Positions 34,305 to 45,400 are shown, numbered from the stretch's first letter. The stretch is 64,000 nt of DNA from Sulfuricurvum kujiense DSM 16994 (GCF_000183725.1 NC_014755.1:1-64000); one strand, 5' to 3'. Program-made: numbers and translations. The notes: generated from the sequence alone by a model not told the origin.

Positions 34305-35588
34305 ATGAGAGAAGTATTTCGCCGTATTATCATCGATTTTCAAGAACGTAGTCTACGACCTACAATTAAACGTGATGTTCAAATTCCTTTATTTAATGAT
34401 AAGATAATTACTCTTATAGGAGTGCGTCGTTGTGGTAAAACTTCAATCCTTTATAAGATGATTGAAGAACTTCGAGAGAATATCGACTCTAAGAATATTG
34501 TGTATATTAATTTTGAAGATGACCGGTTGATGGGAACCACTGTCAGTGATTTGGATGATCTTATTGAAGGATATTTCGAGCTGTACCCTGAAAAAAGGGA
34601 TGAAAAAATCTATCTCTTTGTCGATGAAGTGCAAAACATTCCGGGATGGGAAGTGTTTATCCGTCGTATATACGATACATTAAATGTTCAGATTATCATC
34701 ACCGGTTCTTCTTCCAAACTCCTCAGTAGCGAGATAGCTACATCGCTGCGCGGGCGAACGCTCACATATGAGATATTCCCGTTTTCTTTCAAAGAGTATC
34801 TCCGTTTTAAAAACATTACCGTCAATCTAGATTCTTCTAAATCACTGAGCTTTATCAAGCACAATTTTGAAGAGTATCTGCTCTGTGGAGGATTTCCTGA
34901 AACAATAGGGCAAGAGGGATCCATTCAAAAAAGGATTCTGAGCGATTACGTGAATCTGATTGTCTATAAGGACCTCATTGAACGCTATGGTATTACCAAT
35001 ACCGCTCTTTTGAAACATTTGATCAAATATGCATTCGTCAACATGGCAACCTCGGTGAGTATTACCAAGCTCTATAACGACTTTAAATCTAATGGCTTTA
35101 AGCTCGGCAAAGAGACACTGTTTGATTATTTCGGATATTTGGAAGAGGCCTATGCCATTTTTAGTATCCCAATATTTAGAAGCTCTGTACGTGAAGAGCA
35201 GCGTAATCCTAAAAAAATCTATGCAATCGATAACGGACTGCGAGCGGTGTATGATGCCTCATTTTCACCTGATTACTCCAAACTCTATGAAAATCTCGTC
35301 TTTTTGGCACTCAGGTCCAAAACCAATGAAGTCTATTACATCAAAGAGCGTCAGGAAATCGATTTTTATTGTGTAATTGACGGTGAAAAACAGCTTATCA
35401 ATGTCAGCGTGGATATCAGCAATCCTGACACCTTCGAGCGTGAAATAAACTCACTTGCCGAGGGGATGGAGTTCATAGGGGTGGATAAGAGTGTTCTCAT
35501 CACAAAAGAGCGTGAAGGCTCCATGAGTGTAGGAGATAAAATAGTCTATTTAATCCCTCTTTGGAAATGGCTGTTAACTCATGATTAA
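34305..35588 (+). CDS. AAA_14/DUF4143 family ATPase
   Basis: A 427-residue protein of a very common bacterial family with unknown role. Walker A is GVRRCGKTS, Walker B IYLFVDEVQN, and IITGSSSKLLSSEIATSLRGR and FPFSFKEYL are typical of the family; the C-terminal half is DUF4143 with a PD-(D/E)XK-like YYIKERQEIDFYC segment. AAAAGGAT ribosome site. Such genes are frequent in Bacteroidota and Campylobacterota and on mobile DNA. The operator-bearing promoter suggests regulation. Confidence 0.88.
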   Translation: MREVFRRIIIDFQERSLRPTIKRDVQIPLFNDKIITLIGVRRCGKTSILYKMIEELRENIDSKNIVYINFEDDRLMGTTVSDLDDLIEGYFELYPEKRDEKIYLFVDEVQNIPGWEVFIRRIYDTLNVQIIITGSSSKLLSSEIATSLRGRTLTYEIFPFSFKEYLRFKNITVNLDSSKSLSFIKHNFEEYLLCGGFPETIGQEGSIQKRILSDYVNLIVYKDLIERYGITNTALLKHLIKYAFVNMATSVSITKLYNDFKSNGFKLGKETLFDYFGYLEEAYAIFSIPIFRSSVREEQRNPKKIYAIDNGLRAVYDASFSPDYSKLYENLVFLALRSKTNEVYYIKERQEIDFYCVIDGEKQLINVSVDISNPDTFEREINSLAEGMEFIGVDKSVLITKEREGSMSVGDKIVYLIPLWKWLLTHD

Positions 35589-35634
35589 TGATACAAAACA
35601 TAGCGTAATTGTTATTACTATTGAAGGCATTTAG

Positions 35635-36771
35635 ATGTCCCCTCAACACTTCCAAGACGACCTTGCCGAGTGGGATCTCTGTACCGGAAAAGGGTTAGTA
35701 AGCGATCTCGATGCCTGGCGTGATCGCTACATTACTGAGAAGGTGGCTCAAGGGGTAAGCGATAAGACCCGTAAATCCTACGGAGAAGCACTGACCCCTC
35801 TTATAGAGTTTTCTCATCAGTATGATTCGATCATGGATTTGGATGGGTTATCGGCGAAGTTTGTGAATAACTACCTCATGTGGTACCAAGAACATCTCGC
35901 CTCTAAAGATCTCGAAGCTAAAAAAATATCGAAGGAAGAGTATCATCAAGTCCTCTCCAATCGTAAAGCCAACCGGGGGAAAAACGATGCGAAGCTCTCT
36001 ATTGTCTATCGCTATGAGAAAAGTCTCTCTCACCGTTTAACCGTACTTAAACAGCTTCTGCTGTTCATCAGTGAAAACAATAAAGAGAACAAAGACTTCA
36101 CTTCCCTCTTTAAATACTTCACCAAAATCAAAGTGCAAAAACGTAAAACGGAGTTTGTCACTGAGAGTGAACTCGAAGAACTAATCGATTTTATGAAGCA
36201 TTGGCCTGAAGTTTTTAAAGAGCATTTCCCAAAGAGTTCGGAGCGTTATGCCTATCGCAATGCCTTGATCGTACTGCTTTACTGCCTAAGCGGTGCACGT
36301 GCCGATGAAGTGATCTCTCTAAAAATGGAGTATATCAAAGAGTCTGAATATAAAGATGACCATGGTACTACACATCTGTTTTATACGATCGCCTATCATA
36401 CGACCAAAGGGGATAAATACCGCGAAGTAGTGGTGAGACGTGAAGAGATTGAACCGTTTGTCCATTACATGAGAGCCGTACTCCCGGATCCTTCCTATGT
36501 CCTCTCCAGTACCTATACCAACGGAACCTACACGAATAAGAAAATGCCCGATGTGGATATGTGGAAATTCACCACTTATGCTCTAAAAGCGATCGGGGTG
36601 AATAAAAGCGGACGTCATATCATCCGTAGGGGATATGCGACCAAAGAGCTCGCCGATGGGAAAGATTTGGCAATTGTCGCGATGGAGCTGGGGCACACGT
36701 CAACCAATACGACGTTCAGTGCTTATGTGAAGAATAATCCCGAACTCATGATGCGCCAAAAGATCAAATAA
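35635..36771 (+). CDS. Tyrosine recombinase/integrase
   Basis: A 378-residue XerCD-like enzyme. Catalytic residues are visible: SGARADEVISL (Arg), KGDKYREVVV (Lys), GRHIIRRGYATKEL (His-x-x-Arg), MELGHTS (His) and TFSAYVKNN (Tyr, 10 residues after the His). The N-terminal SAM-like core-binding domain is at residues 25-150. It could be the plasmid dimer resolvase or the integrase of a small island; no attachment site was identified. It follows the ATPase gene by 46 bases. Confidence 0.88.
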   Translation: MSPQHFQDDLAEWDLCTGKGLVSDLDAWRDRYITEKVAQGVSDKTRKSYGEALTPLIEFSHQYDSIMDLDGLSAKFVNNYLMWYQEHLASKDLEAKKISKEEYHQVLSNRKANRGKNDAKLSIVYRYEKSLSHRLTVLKQLLLFISENNKENKDFTSLFKYFTKIKVQKRKTEFVTESELEELIDFMKHWPEVFKEHFPKSSERYAYRNALIVLLYCLSGARADEVISLKMEYIKESEYKDDHGTTHLFYTIAYHTTKGDKYREVVVRREEIEPFVHYMRAVLPDPSYVLSSTYTNGTYTNKKMPDVDMWKFTTYALKAIGVNKSGRHIIRRGYATKELADGKDLAIVAMELGHTSTNTTFSAYVKNNPELMMRQKIK

Positions 36772-36777
36772 AAGGAA

Positions 36778-37194
36778 CTAAACCTTCTGAAAATAGCGGG
36801 TCTCTCCATTGACCTTGGCACTGAATCCATCGGAGGCAATGTTGATTTGATGCATCATCAGATCAAAGTGTTTGGATGGGTTCTCATATACGTTCATCGC
36901 AATACTGTGATCAAAATGGACACGGTAATCGGCATGAAGCGCTTGAGAGGATTGTGGATGAATAAAACGTGCTTTTGCCTCGGGCAAGAAATGGAGAATA
37001 AAACCCGTTTTAGCGCATTGGAACTGTTGATTGCACAATTGTGAATCGATACGTGGTGAAATCTTTTCTTGTGTGATGGCAGAGCGATCAGAATGAATGA
37101 TTTCCTCACTCATTAATGGAGTCGTGCCCAATAGACCGGTAGTAATCAGAGCGGTGGCTAAAAATCGTTTGGATTTATCGTGATATTTATACAT
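36778..37194 (-). CDS. Hypothetical secreted protein
   Basis: A 138-residue protein with an N-terminal signal peptide (RFLATALITTGLLGTTPLMS, cleavage likely near SEE). Two cysteines lie close together (LCNQQFQC). The mature part is about 110 residues with no recognised family. GGAGAG ribosome site. Convergent with the integrase gene. Confidence 0.55.
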   Translation of the reverse strand: MYKYHDKSKRFLATALITTGLLGTTPLMSEEIIHSDRSAITQEKISPRIDSQLCNQQFQCAKTGFILHFLPEAKARFIHPQSSQALHADYRVHFDHSIAMNVYENPSKHFDLMMHQINIASDGFSAKVNGETRYFQKV

Positions 37195-37314
37195 TCGTTT
37201 CTCTCCTGATGCATGATCGAACAGATATGAGAAATTGTATAGTTGAATGATGAATGAATGCTAACAACGTACTTTCCGGCTGGAAGTAAATTGTAGATAG
37301 AAATTTAAAATCGA

Positions 37315-37530
37315 TTAATTAGATTCAGGACGGCGATTTTTCTCGTTTAATTCTTCAGTGATTTTAAAAATTTTATTGGTGAGTAAAAATCCCTCTTCAG
37401 GGGAAAAAGATCCCCATTGATCAAGAATATGTTGATGAATAGAGAGAATTTGTACACGTATATCTAATTCTGATTTGAAATTTAGATCATTTTCGAGAGT
37501 AATAAGTCGGGAAGTAATTTCATTAAACAT
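37315..37530 (-). CDS. Small hypothetical protein
   Basis: A 71-residue, mostly helical acidic protein (SRLITLENDLNFKSELDIRV). No family recognised and no clear ribosome site; moderate coding probability. Confidence 0.4.
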   Translation of the reverse strand: MFNEITSRLITLENDLNFKSELDIRVQILSIHQHILDQWGSFSPEEGFLLTNKIFKITEELNEKNRRPESN

Positions 37531-37621
37531 ATTAAATTATAACTAATTAAACCTAAATGATACTGTCAAATAGTTTCGAAATTTTTCAGTATAATTCCAT
37601 CAATTATTTTATGAGGATACT

Positions 37622-37972
37622 ATGGCAAAAGGTTTCGGTGGAAAATATTTTTCACTCCAAGCGATCACCGCAACTGTCAATGCTACGACGTTGCATAACC
37701 GTGCCGTTCGCACCCAAAGTTGCCATGCCTATCGCATTTATTCTGCTGATGCGAGTATCGATGAGTCTCCCCCCGATGAACTCGATATTCTCCTCGAAGC
37801 ACTAGAACCTTTCACCCCAAAGGTATCCCGTTGTCAGTGCCATTGTAACCGTTTCTACGGGCGTCGAACTCGATGTGCCCTATATCTCTCCTCATTGACC
37901 CCAAAACTTCGCTTTTTATTTCGCTATTTTCACACTGATACCTCTCCGCCCTCGCCTCTTTTCTTTTCGTAA
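37622..37972 (+). pseudogene. Short ORF, probably frameshifted
   Basis: The first 65 codons (MAKGFGGKYFSLQAI to LEALEPFTP) look protein-like. After the CCCC run at 37815-37818 this frame becomes Cys/Arg/Ser-rich and unlike a protein, whereas the next frame reads QRYPVVSAIVTVSTGVELDV and then PYISPH before a stop. A one-base change in the C run would join the two into a protein of about 92 residues. It could be a real frameshift mutation, a sequencing error or a chance pattern. No family recognised. Confidence 0.4.
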
Positions 37973-38082
37973 TTATCAGCACCATATTAGTCGCTCATGT
38001 GGCACATTCCATTGACATAATTAATGGAGAAGTGCCTCTATAAACATGACCCTACGGTTTTACATGTACAAGGAAACACATT

Positions 38083-40305
38083 ATGAAAAATACTATTACC
38101 CTGCTCGGATTTCCACGTATCGGAGAAAAAAGAGAACTCAAATTTGCATTAGAAAGTTTTTGGAAAGGAACTATTGGCTTCGATGAACTGGAGACAATTG
38201 CATCTGATCTTCGAAAGCGCCACTGGAACTTACAGCGTGATTCCGGTATCCAAAAAGTTGCCATTAACGATTTTAGCTTCTACGACACTATGCTTGATAT
38301 CATGGTAACCCTCGGTGCTACACCCGAACGCTTTAGCGATATATCCGACCCAATACGTCGATATTTTACGATGGCACGGGGAGATGAGAGCCATGTGGCG
38401 ATGGAAATGACCAAATGGTTCAACACCAACTACCACTACCTTGTTCCTGAATTGCACGATCAATTTGTGTTCGGCGCAGTGAATGCCGAAAAAATCATCC
38501 ATGAGTTTAACGAAGCCAAAGCTCTCGGATTAGAGGGGTGTATTCAGCTGATCGGTCCAATGACATTTTTTGCTCTCTCAAAATGCTCCGAATCGGTACG
38601 TCAAGCGCTGTTTGATAAGGTAATAGCACAATACGTCGCTTTATTAGAAACATTGCAAGCTTTAGATGCCGAGATCATAATACATGAACCATCACTCGTG
38701 TGTGATCCTACGCCTCACGATCTATCCTTGCTCAAAATAGCGTATGATCGGCTGGGAACACTTGCGCCTCTTTGGGTAGCAACCTATTTTGAACATTCCA
38801 ACGAAGCGACTGCCGTTTTGGTGCACACTCCCATTAAAGGGCTTTATCTTGATTTTGTTCACGGAGAGAAAAATATCGAATCGCTTGAGGTGTTAGGCAA
38901 AAGTGATAAACACGTGAGCGTCGGGATCATAAACGGTCGCAATGTCTGGAAAAACGATCTTTCCGCTTCACTAAAGACCTTGAATACAATCGCAGATTAT
39001 ATTCCCAAAGAGCGTCTGAGCCTCAGCAGTTCATGTTCACTTTTGCATGTCCCCTATACGTTGCGACATGAAACAACATTGGATGCAAATGTGAAGACAT
39101 TATTAGCCTTTGCCGAAGAGAAGCTCACAGAACTATCCGCTCTCTCAAAAGCATTTTTTGACAATGAAGAAATCGTATATCAGCGATATGACCCCTCTCG
39201 CACCGACCCTGCGGTTCAAATACGACTCTCTGCATTGCAAAGCGGTGATTACAAACGTACTTATCCGTTTCCCCTTCGACAAGAAGCAGCGCACGATTTG
39301 TTCGATCTGCCGATTCTACCGACGACAACCATCGGATCGTTTCCCCAAACCGCAGACATCCGCAAAATTCGTCAAGAGTTCAAAAAAGGGCTCATCTCCC
39401 GAGAAATCTATGAAATCGAAATGAAAAATGGGATCCGTGATTGCGTCGAATTTCAAGAGTCGATTGATCTGGATGTCTTGGTGCACGGGGAGTTTGAGCG
39501 TAACGATATGGTGGAGTATTTCGGTGAACAACTCAGCGGATTTGCTTTTAGCAGCAATGGCTGGGTACAGAGCTACGGAAGCCGATGTGTCAAACCACCA
39601 CTACTTTATGGTGATGTGAGCCGACCGTACCCAATGACGCTAGAATGGAGTCTATTTGCCCAAAGTCTTACAGCGCGATCGATGAAAGGGATGCTCACGG
39701 GACCCGTAACGATTCTCAACTGGAGTTTCGTCCGTGACGATCAGCCCCGCTCCCTCACTTCAACTCAAATCGCCCTCGCTATCCGCGATGAAGTAGATGA
39801 TTTGCAACGCTCCGGGATCAAAATGATCCAAGTGGACGAAGCGGCGTTCAAAGAGGGGTATCCGCTGCGTCGTGAAAAACGTGCCGAATATGAAAAATGG
39901 GCATTGGAGAGTTTCCTCCTATCCACCGCCGTGGCGGAACGTGATACCCAAATCCATACCCACATGTGCTACAGCGAGTTTACCGATATCATCAAAACCA
40001 TCGAAGCGATGGACGCGGATGTAATCTCAATCGAAACTTCTCGTAGCGGTAACCGTCTCCTCAAAATCTTCGCCGAGGTAGGGTATGCACAGGAAGTGGG
40101 ACTGGGAGTCTATGATATCCATTCTCCTCGGATCCCTAGTATTGAAGAGATGGAAAAACAAATCCATGCACTTCTCGAAGTCCTTCCCGCCGCTCAGCTC
40201 TGGATTAATCCTGACTGTGGTTTGAAAACCCGTGGATGGGCAGAGACCAAAGCGGCATTAGAAAATATGGTTGAAGCGACCAAACGCGTTCGTCAAAGTC
40301 TCTAA
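38083..40305 (+). CDS. metE: Cobalamin-independent methionine synthase
   Basis: 5-methyltetrahydropteroyltriglutamate-homocysteine methyltransferase, the last step of methionine synthesis, 740 residues (E. coli 753). All zinc ligands are in place: H627 and C629 in THMCYSEF, E651 in SIETSRSG and C712 in NPDCGLKTRGW, each exactly 14 lower than the E. coli numbering. The N-terminal half carries the duplicated barrel (LGFPRIGEKRELKFALE). AAGGAAA ribosome site. It stands alone, with a hairpin after the stop. Together with glyA it links serine-derived one-carbon units to methionine and SAM. Confidence 0.97.
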   Translation: MKNTITLLGFPRIGEKRELKFALESFWKGTIGFDELETIASDLRKRHWNLQRDSGIQKVAINDFSFYDTMLDIMVTLGATPERFSDISDPIRRYFTMARGDESHVAMEMTKWFNTNYHYLVPELHDQFVFGAVNAEKIIHEFNEAKALGLEGCIQLIGPMTFFALSKCSESVRQALFDKVIAQYVALLETLQALDAEIIIHEPSLVCDPTPHDLSLLKIAYDRLGTLAPLWVATYFEHSNEATAVLVHTPIKGLYLDFVHGEKNIESLEVLGKSDKHVSVGIINGRNVWKNDLSASLKTLNTIADYIPKERLSLSSSCSLLHVPYTLRHETTLDANVKTLLAFAEEKLTELSALSKAFFDNEEIVYQRYDPSRTDPAVQIRLSALQSGDYKRTYPFPLRQEAAHDLFDLPILPTTTIGSFPQTADIRKIRQEFKKGLISREIYEIEMKNGIRDCVEFQESIDLDVLVHGEFERNDMVEYFGEQLSGFAFSSNGWVQSYGSRCVKPPLLYGDVSRPYPMTLEWSLFAQSLTARSMKGMLTGPVTILNWSFVRDDQPRSLTSTQIALAIRDEVDDLQRSGIKMIQVDEAAFKEGYPLRREKRAEYEKWALESFLLSTAVAERDTQIHTHMCYSEFTDIIKTIEAMDADVISIETSRSGNRLLKIFAEVGYAQEVGLGVYDIHSPRIPSIEEMEKQIHALLEVLPAAQLWINPDCGLKTRGWAETKAALENMVEATKRVRQSL

Positions 40306-40311
40306 AGCTGT

Positions 40312-40327
40312 TTCCCCTTTTGGGGAA
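40312..40327 (+). terminator. Hairpin after metE
   Basis: TTCCCC-TTTT-GGGGAA is a perfect 6-bp stem with a tetraloop 6 bases after the metE stop. There is no T-run after it, so termination would be weak or factor-assisted. Confidence 0.45.
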
Positions 40328-40522
40328 TGCAATAAAGTATGAATTAATCTGTTTTTAGTTAACCTAAAGACAAATCATATTGAAATTTTCTTGTGATAGT
40401 GAAGCTAAGAAAAAAGTGTTACAGGTAAAGAAGTATCTCAGCGAATAAAACCTCTATCACTTCTAAAATTCTTCGACACTTATATCCCAATATTTTTCCC
40501 GAGTTATATTGGAAGGAAACCA

Positions 40523-41683
40523 GTGAAAAAAATCAATAAAAATATCATCGCTTTGGGAATCAACAGCTTTTTTACTGACTTTTCAACCGAAATGGTCTTG
40601 CCTCTCTTGCCGATATTTTTGGAGCATTTTTTACACGCAACAAAAGGTGAGATTGGATTGATTGAAGGGTCTGCAGAAATGGGTGTTGCGTTACTTATCG
40701 CGCTATCCGGCTTTTATTCTGATCGGGCTGGAAAGCGTAAAGGGCTTACCATTATCGGATATGGTTTATCTAACATTATCAAGCCGTTTGCTTTTTTTGC
40801 CCAAAGTGCTACAATGATTGCAACAATCCGTATTGCTGACCGAGTAGGTAAAGGGATCCGGTCTGCACCTCGTGATGCCCTTATCAGTGCCAACACTCAG
40901 AAAGAGGTAAGCGGTTTTATTTTTGGGTTTCATAAAATGATGGACAGCGTTGGAGCTGTTGCAGGCTCATTGAGCGCTTTTGTATTATTGTGGTTTTTGG
41001 GACAGAGTGAAGCTACATTTCGGACTATTTTCGCTCTTAGCCTCATCCCAGGTATTATTTCTCTAGCGATTCTTGTATTATTTGTAACAGATGCTCCGTT
41101 CACCCCTTCACCATTACGAAAATTCCGTCCAAAAGCACTGAGTACACCGTTTTATTGGTTAGTCGGTTTTCAAAGCATCTTTAGTCTCTTCGCTATGAAT
41201 TATTCGTTTATGATCCTCAAAGCGGGAGATAATGGTATGGCCCTAGCTATGATTCCATTAGCGTACACCCTCTATAATCTTATCTTATCAGTTTTTGCTA
41301 TACCGATTGGTGAAATGGCAGACCGTTTCGGAAAAATTACGCTATTGTCTATCGTCTATTTAGCATTTGGTTTGGGAGCTTTTGCCATGTCATCAGGAAC
41401 GATTTTGGGTGCATGGCTTGGATTTGCCATTTACGGATTTTTTGCCGGAGGATTTAACTCATTAGCAAAAGCAATTATCTCCGATACCGCACCGCTTGAG
41501 CTAAAAGCAACTGCCTATGGGGTCTATTATACGTCTATTGGAGCAGCTACCCTCATATCGTTAACTGTTAGTGGTTGGTTATGGGATCATTATGGAAGTT
41601 TTTTACCTTTTATAATTGCATCAAGTGTGGCTATAGGTTTAGCGGGCGCGTTATTCGGAATGCGAAACAAGTTTTCGCAGTAA
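40523..41683 (+). CDS. MFS transporter
   Basis: A 386-residue inner-membrane protein with about 12 transmembrane helices. The loop-2 motif appears as GFYSDRAGKRKG and its repeat as GEMADRFGKIT; RVGKGIRSAPRDALIS between helices 4 and 5 is typical of a group of uncharacterised MFS exporters. Start is GTG with GGAAGGAAA upstream. A convergent TetR gene follows within 10 bases, suggesting regulated export of a drug or metabolite; the substrate is unknown. Confidence 0.87.
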   Translation: MKKINKNIIALGINSFFTDFSTEMVLPLLPIFLEHFLHATKGEIGLIEGSAEMGVALLIALSGFYSDRAGKRKGLTIIGYGLSNIIKPFAFFAQSATMIATIRIADRVGKGIRSAPRDALISANTQKEVSGFIFGFHKMMDSVGAVAGSLSAFVLLWFLGQSEATFRTIFALSLIPGIISLAILVLFVTDAPFTPSPLRKFRPKALSTPFYWLVGFQSIFSLFAMNYSFMILKAGDNGMALAMIPLAYTLYNLILSVFAIPIGEMADRFGKITLLSIVYLAFGLGAFAMSSGTILGAWLGFAIYGFFAGGFNSLAKAIISDTAPLELKATAYGVYYTSIGAATLISLTVSGWLWDHYGSFLPFIIASSVAIGLAGALFGMRNKFSQ

Positions 41684-41692
41684 TTTTTACTC

Positions 41693-42289
41693 TTACAACC
41701 CCTTTAAGACTTTTAACAATACATTTTTCAAGTATTCATTAATTGCTTCCTTGTTCGACTTTATCAATAAATTTCCATCAACTAAGAATAATGCAAGACC
41801 ATGGACAGAAGCCCATATTATTGTCAGCTGAAGCATTGGATTTTCTAATACGATACCCTCAGTTTCTTGGGCATCTACGAGAAGACTTATGAGGGGGTGC
41901 AAGCCCATTAGGTGATTTTCATCTTTATGGCCATGTGATTTTTCATACTCTTTATGATATTTATTTCCGAACAGTAAACGGTAAAGGTTTGGTTGCTCCA
42001 TCGCAATATTGAGATACTCCCCCAACATCATTTCAAAACGCTTTGCAATACTATGAGTTTTATCTTGTAAGATAGGAGCTAATACCAAATTAAGTTGTTT
42101 ATACCCTTTATCCATAACATCTAAAATTAGTGCTTCCTTATTATCATAATGACGATATATAGCTGACCTTGATATGTTCAGCCGAATGGATAATTCGCGC
42201 AGTGTTAGTACTTTTAACCCTTCTTTATCAACTATCTCGAATGCTGTTTCTACTAATGACTCTTTGAGATTTTTATGGTGGTAGGCCAA
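41693..42289 (-). CDS. TetR-family transcriptional regulator
   Basis: A 198-residue protein with the HTH LTLRELSIRLNISRSAIYRHYDNKEAL at residues 28-55, interrupted here for brevity by its core LNISRSAIYRHYDNKEAL, and a helical ligand-binding domain. Probably represses the convergent MFS gene or itself. Its start lies only 20 bases from the left end of the Tn3-family transposon, so the transposon now occupies its promoter region. Confidence 0.87.
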   Translation of the reverse strand: MAYHHKNLKESLVETAFEIVDKEGLKVLTLRELSIRLNISRSAIYRHYDNKEALILDVMDKGYKQLNLVLAPILQDKTHSIAKRFEMMLGEYLNIAMEQPNLYRLLFGNKYHKEYEKSHGHKDENHLMGLHPLISLLVDAQETEGIVLENPMLQLTIIWASVHGLALFLVDGNLLIKSNKEAINEYLKNVLLKVLKGL

Positions 42290-42308
42290 TTTATTTTTAG
42301 TGAACTTA

Positions 42309-42362
42309 GGCTATTTCTCAACAAACAGGGTAAAAGTCCCATGGTTCTTAGAAATAGCTTAA
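42309..42362 (+). repeat. Left terminal inverted repeat of the Tn3-family element
   Basis: 54 bp beginning GGCTATTTCTCAACAAACAG and ending TAGAAATAGCTTAA. It is an exact reverse complement of 46216-46269. Tn3 repeats are usually about 38 bp, so these are long. An internal palindrome-like AAATAGC/GCTATTT pair closes the repeat on itself. Confidence 0.93.
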
Positions 42363-42416
42363 AAATGGTCTTTTCGCTAAAAACCAGCCCTCATATCTCC
42401 TCTACAAGCCACGAAA

Positions 42417-45400
42417 TTAATTTCCGAGACCTAAAGGCTGCATAAACTCTTTTTCTTTATCAATCGCAATTAAATTGTAAACTCTCTTTGAATAGTTGGT
42501 AAAATCATAAATCCCATAAAAATTAATATGACTCCAGTGAATAATTGAACTGTTTTTAAGTGCTGTGAGGATTTCATCTTTCTCGGTGCTATTTTTAGAA
42601 TGTTGTAATTTTTTGGTAAGATAAAGATAATTCCAAAGGATTATAGCATTTTGAATAAGTCGTTTTGAGTTATTTGCAACGTTTTGCTCTTCGGTAGTTG
42701 CAACCGTAAACTCTTGATTGTTTCCAAAAAATACCGCTTTTGAAAATCGATTAGAGGCTTCTATCTTATTGAGCTGCTTTTCTATCCGTTGGCGAAGCTT
42801 TACATCATCGATATAATTGAGCAAAAAATCGGATTTTATAATCTTTCCAAATTCTTTCAACGCAGTGTATAGTTTGTGCTGTCGTGAATAGGAAGTGAGC
42901 CTTTTTAAGAGCTGTGTAGCCGTTGTTTTTCTCTCTTTAATTGTTACGGCAAACCGTAAAATATCATCCCAACTCTCTTTGATTATTTGAGTATTGATTT
43001 TTCTTTTAGGTGCCAATTTATAACCTAAATTATGATAGTGTTTTGGTGTAAAAAAGCCGTAAAGCTGTTGATCTTTGAAATTTTTAATTCTTGGACCAAA
43101 ATTGAATCCAAGAATATTTGTTAAACCAAATATTAGCTCTGTATAGCTGTGGCTATCCCCGGAATGTAAATCGCTCTTGACTGTCTCATTGTGCAACAGT
43201 CCATCAATAACATACCCCGATTCTCTTTCACTGACATTGATAACAGTGGAATGAAACAGGCGATTTGATTCGTCAATAAAAGTATAGGTGACAACTCCTT
43301 TGTCGGCACCAAAGTATTTGTTTGAGTGTCCTGCATTAGTAGAATCGATATTTGAAGCAATGGAGTATTTTTGCCCATCACTTGAAGTATGATTGATATC
43401 GGTGTGATGTCTTACTATTTTTACAAGCTCCAATTTCTCCATATATGCCACAATTTTGTCATTTGCTTCGGTCGTATTATCCTCTGAAAAGTACCATATT
43501 TTGGTATTATCAAGCTGGTTTTCGTTGATGCCTTTTGATATTTTCCCCATCCGTGAAAGGCTTAGGTTGCATCCATATCCAAGTATGGATGCAAGTAATA
43601 GATTGTGATTGCTTTTAATGCGACTTTGAGAGTAGTGTTGAAATGATGATAAAAAATCTGTTTCCTTATCAATTGAATTGAGAACATCAATCACGGATAG
43701 GTACTCTTCCGTTGGGAAATATTTTGCGAGAGGATTTTTTTCTTCATCTTCATCCTTTTCCAGCTTAGGAGTTTTGAGGATGTAAGAGTCGTCTGATGCC
43801 GTAAAATAGGTGTTTGTACCATTTAAAATATTATGATTTGTTTCTTTGTAGCTTGCTTCAACTTTGTCTTTGACGGTGTTCATAAAGGTATCAAACGGTT
43901 TTAAATACTCCATTTCATGCTTCGTTAGAAGTAGATCTTTATTTTTAATCCAATCATCTTTATCAATCATATAGTCATCAAAGTTTTTGTATCTGTAAGA
44001 GTATTTCAAATTAAGAGTTCCATTTTTAATGGCATCGCTTACATGAAAGAAGAGTAATATTTTATAGAGTGAGACTTTAAATTTATCGCCATCAAATACA
44101 GCGATACGCTCTTCTTCATCTAAAAATGCTTTAGGTACTTTATTGGTGAGAGTGGGATTGTTTTTGAAATAGTTAATGGCTTCAATAAGATTTTTATTCG
44201 ATGCTTTTTCATCAAACTCAATCGCTTTTAAAATCCCCGAAAGCTTGCCTTGCAGCGATACTGACTTGCTCTCTATAAAATCATACTTGCATTCAACAAC
44301 AGTGTCGAAAACTTTTTTCTCTGTAAGAATCTCATTGAGTGCCAGTGTCTTTTGCTGAAGAAGTTTCTCTATTGTAGCTACTTTTTGAACAGCACTTAAA
44401 TCGCTGTCTTTGACAATAGCTTCAATATCATTTAGTGTTGAAAGATTTGCATTCTCAAGTGACTGTATGACCCGATTTTTATGAGGTTCTTGTTCAAAAC
44501 TATACTCTTTTTGGGAACGAAGTGAGGAGTTTTTAGCCGTCTGCACCGTTGATATAAATCTATCTATGAGATTATCGTTACGGATCAAGTACTGATAATA
44601 TACAAATGATAGAAGTAAGAAGTTAGATTCTACATCTTTCTTTCGCTTTACTTGAAAAACTTGGCTTTTTTCAATCCATTTAGCATGATACTGGGCTATT
44701 TTAGGGGTGATTCCTCCCGATATAAAGATACTCTCCAAGATATTGAATTTTGATTGTATCGTTTTAAATTTTTGAAGACTTACCATCATGGCAGCTTTTT
44801 TAGTAGAGTGCTCCAGTATCTTATAGTGCGTGAGACTCCATCTGTTTTTATAGTCTCCATCTTTTTGTAAAAATTCATCTAGTATATTCAGTTTTTGATC
44901 TTTAATGAATGGCGTTAATCTCTCTAGAATATCTCTTTTTTGAGAATTGATGGCGACTGTGATAATGCGATATAACTCCGTGTAACTCGGCACTTCGATT
45001 GATAGCTTTTTAGAAAACTCAACAAGAGCATAAAAGATTTTTTTACGATGGGTAAAATTATTCGCCAACGTGATAGCTTCTTTTACAAGGATATCTTTTA
45101 TCTCATAGGTGTATTCGTTAATTCGCAGGTGCTGCTTAATGATCTGCTGATATCTATAAAGTGTACTTTTTGTTAAACTTACAGCATCTGTATCGATTGA
45201 TATTTTTAAAATATCGGAGGCAATATAATCTAAATTTTTATCATCATTTAAATCTGTGAAGAATTTATTTGTTGCTTTGAAATAGCCATACAGCAGCACA
45301 AAATAAATTTGATTAAAATCGATTTCTATTTTTTCGAGTAAATTCTTTGGGATTGAAAAATAAAATTTTTGCTGGTTAAAATTAAATATTGGTTTTTGAT

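Noticed and set aside
37195-38082. Search for a SAM or other riboswitch upstream of metE
   Set aside because: No recognisable riboswitch core; the 110 bases before metE show only a TTGACA without a well-placed -10 box.
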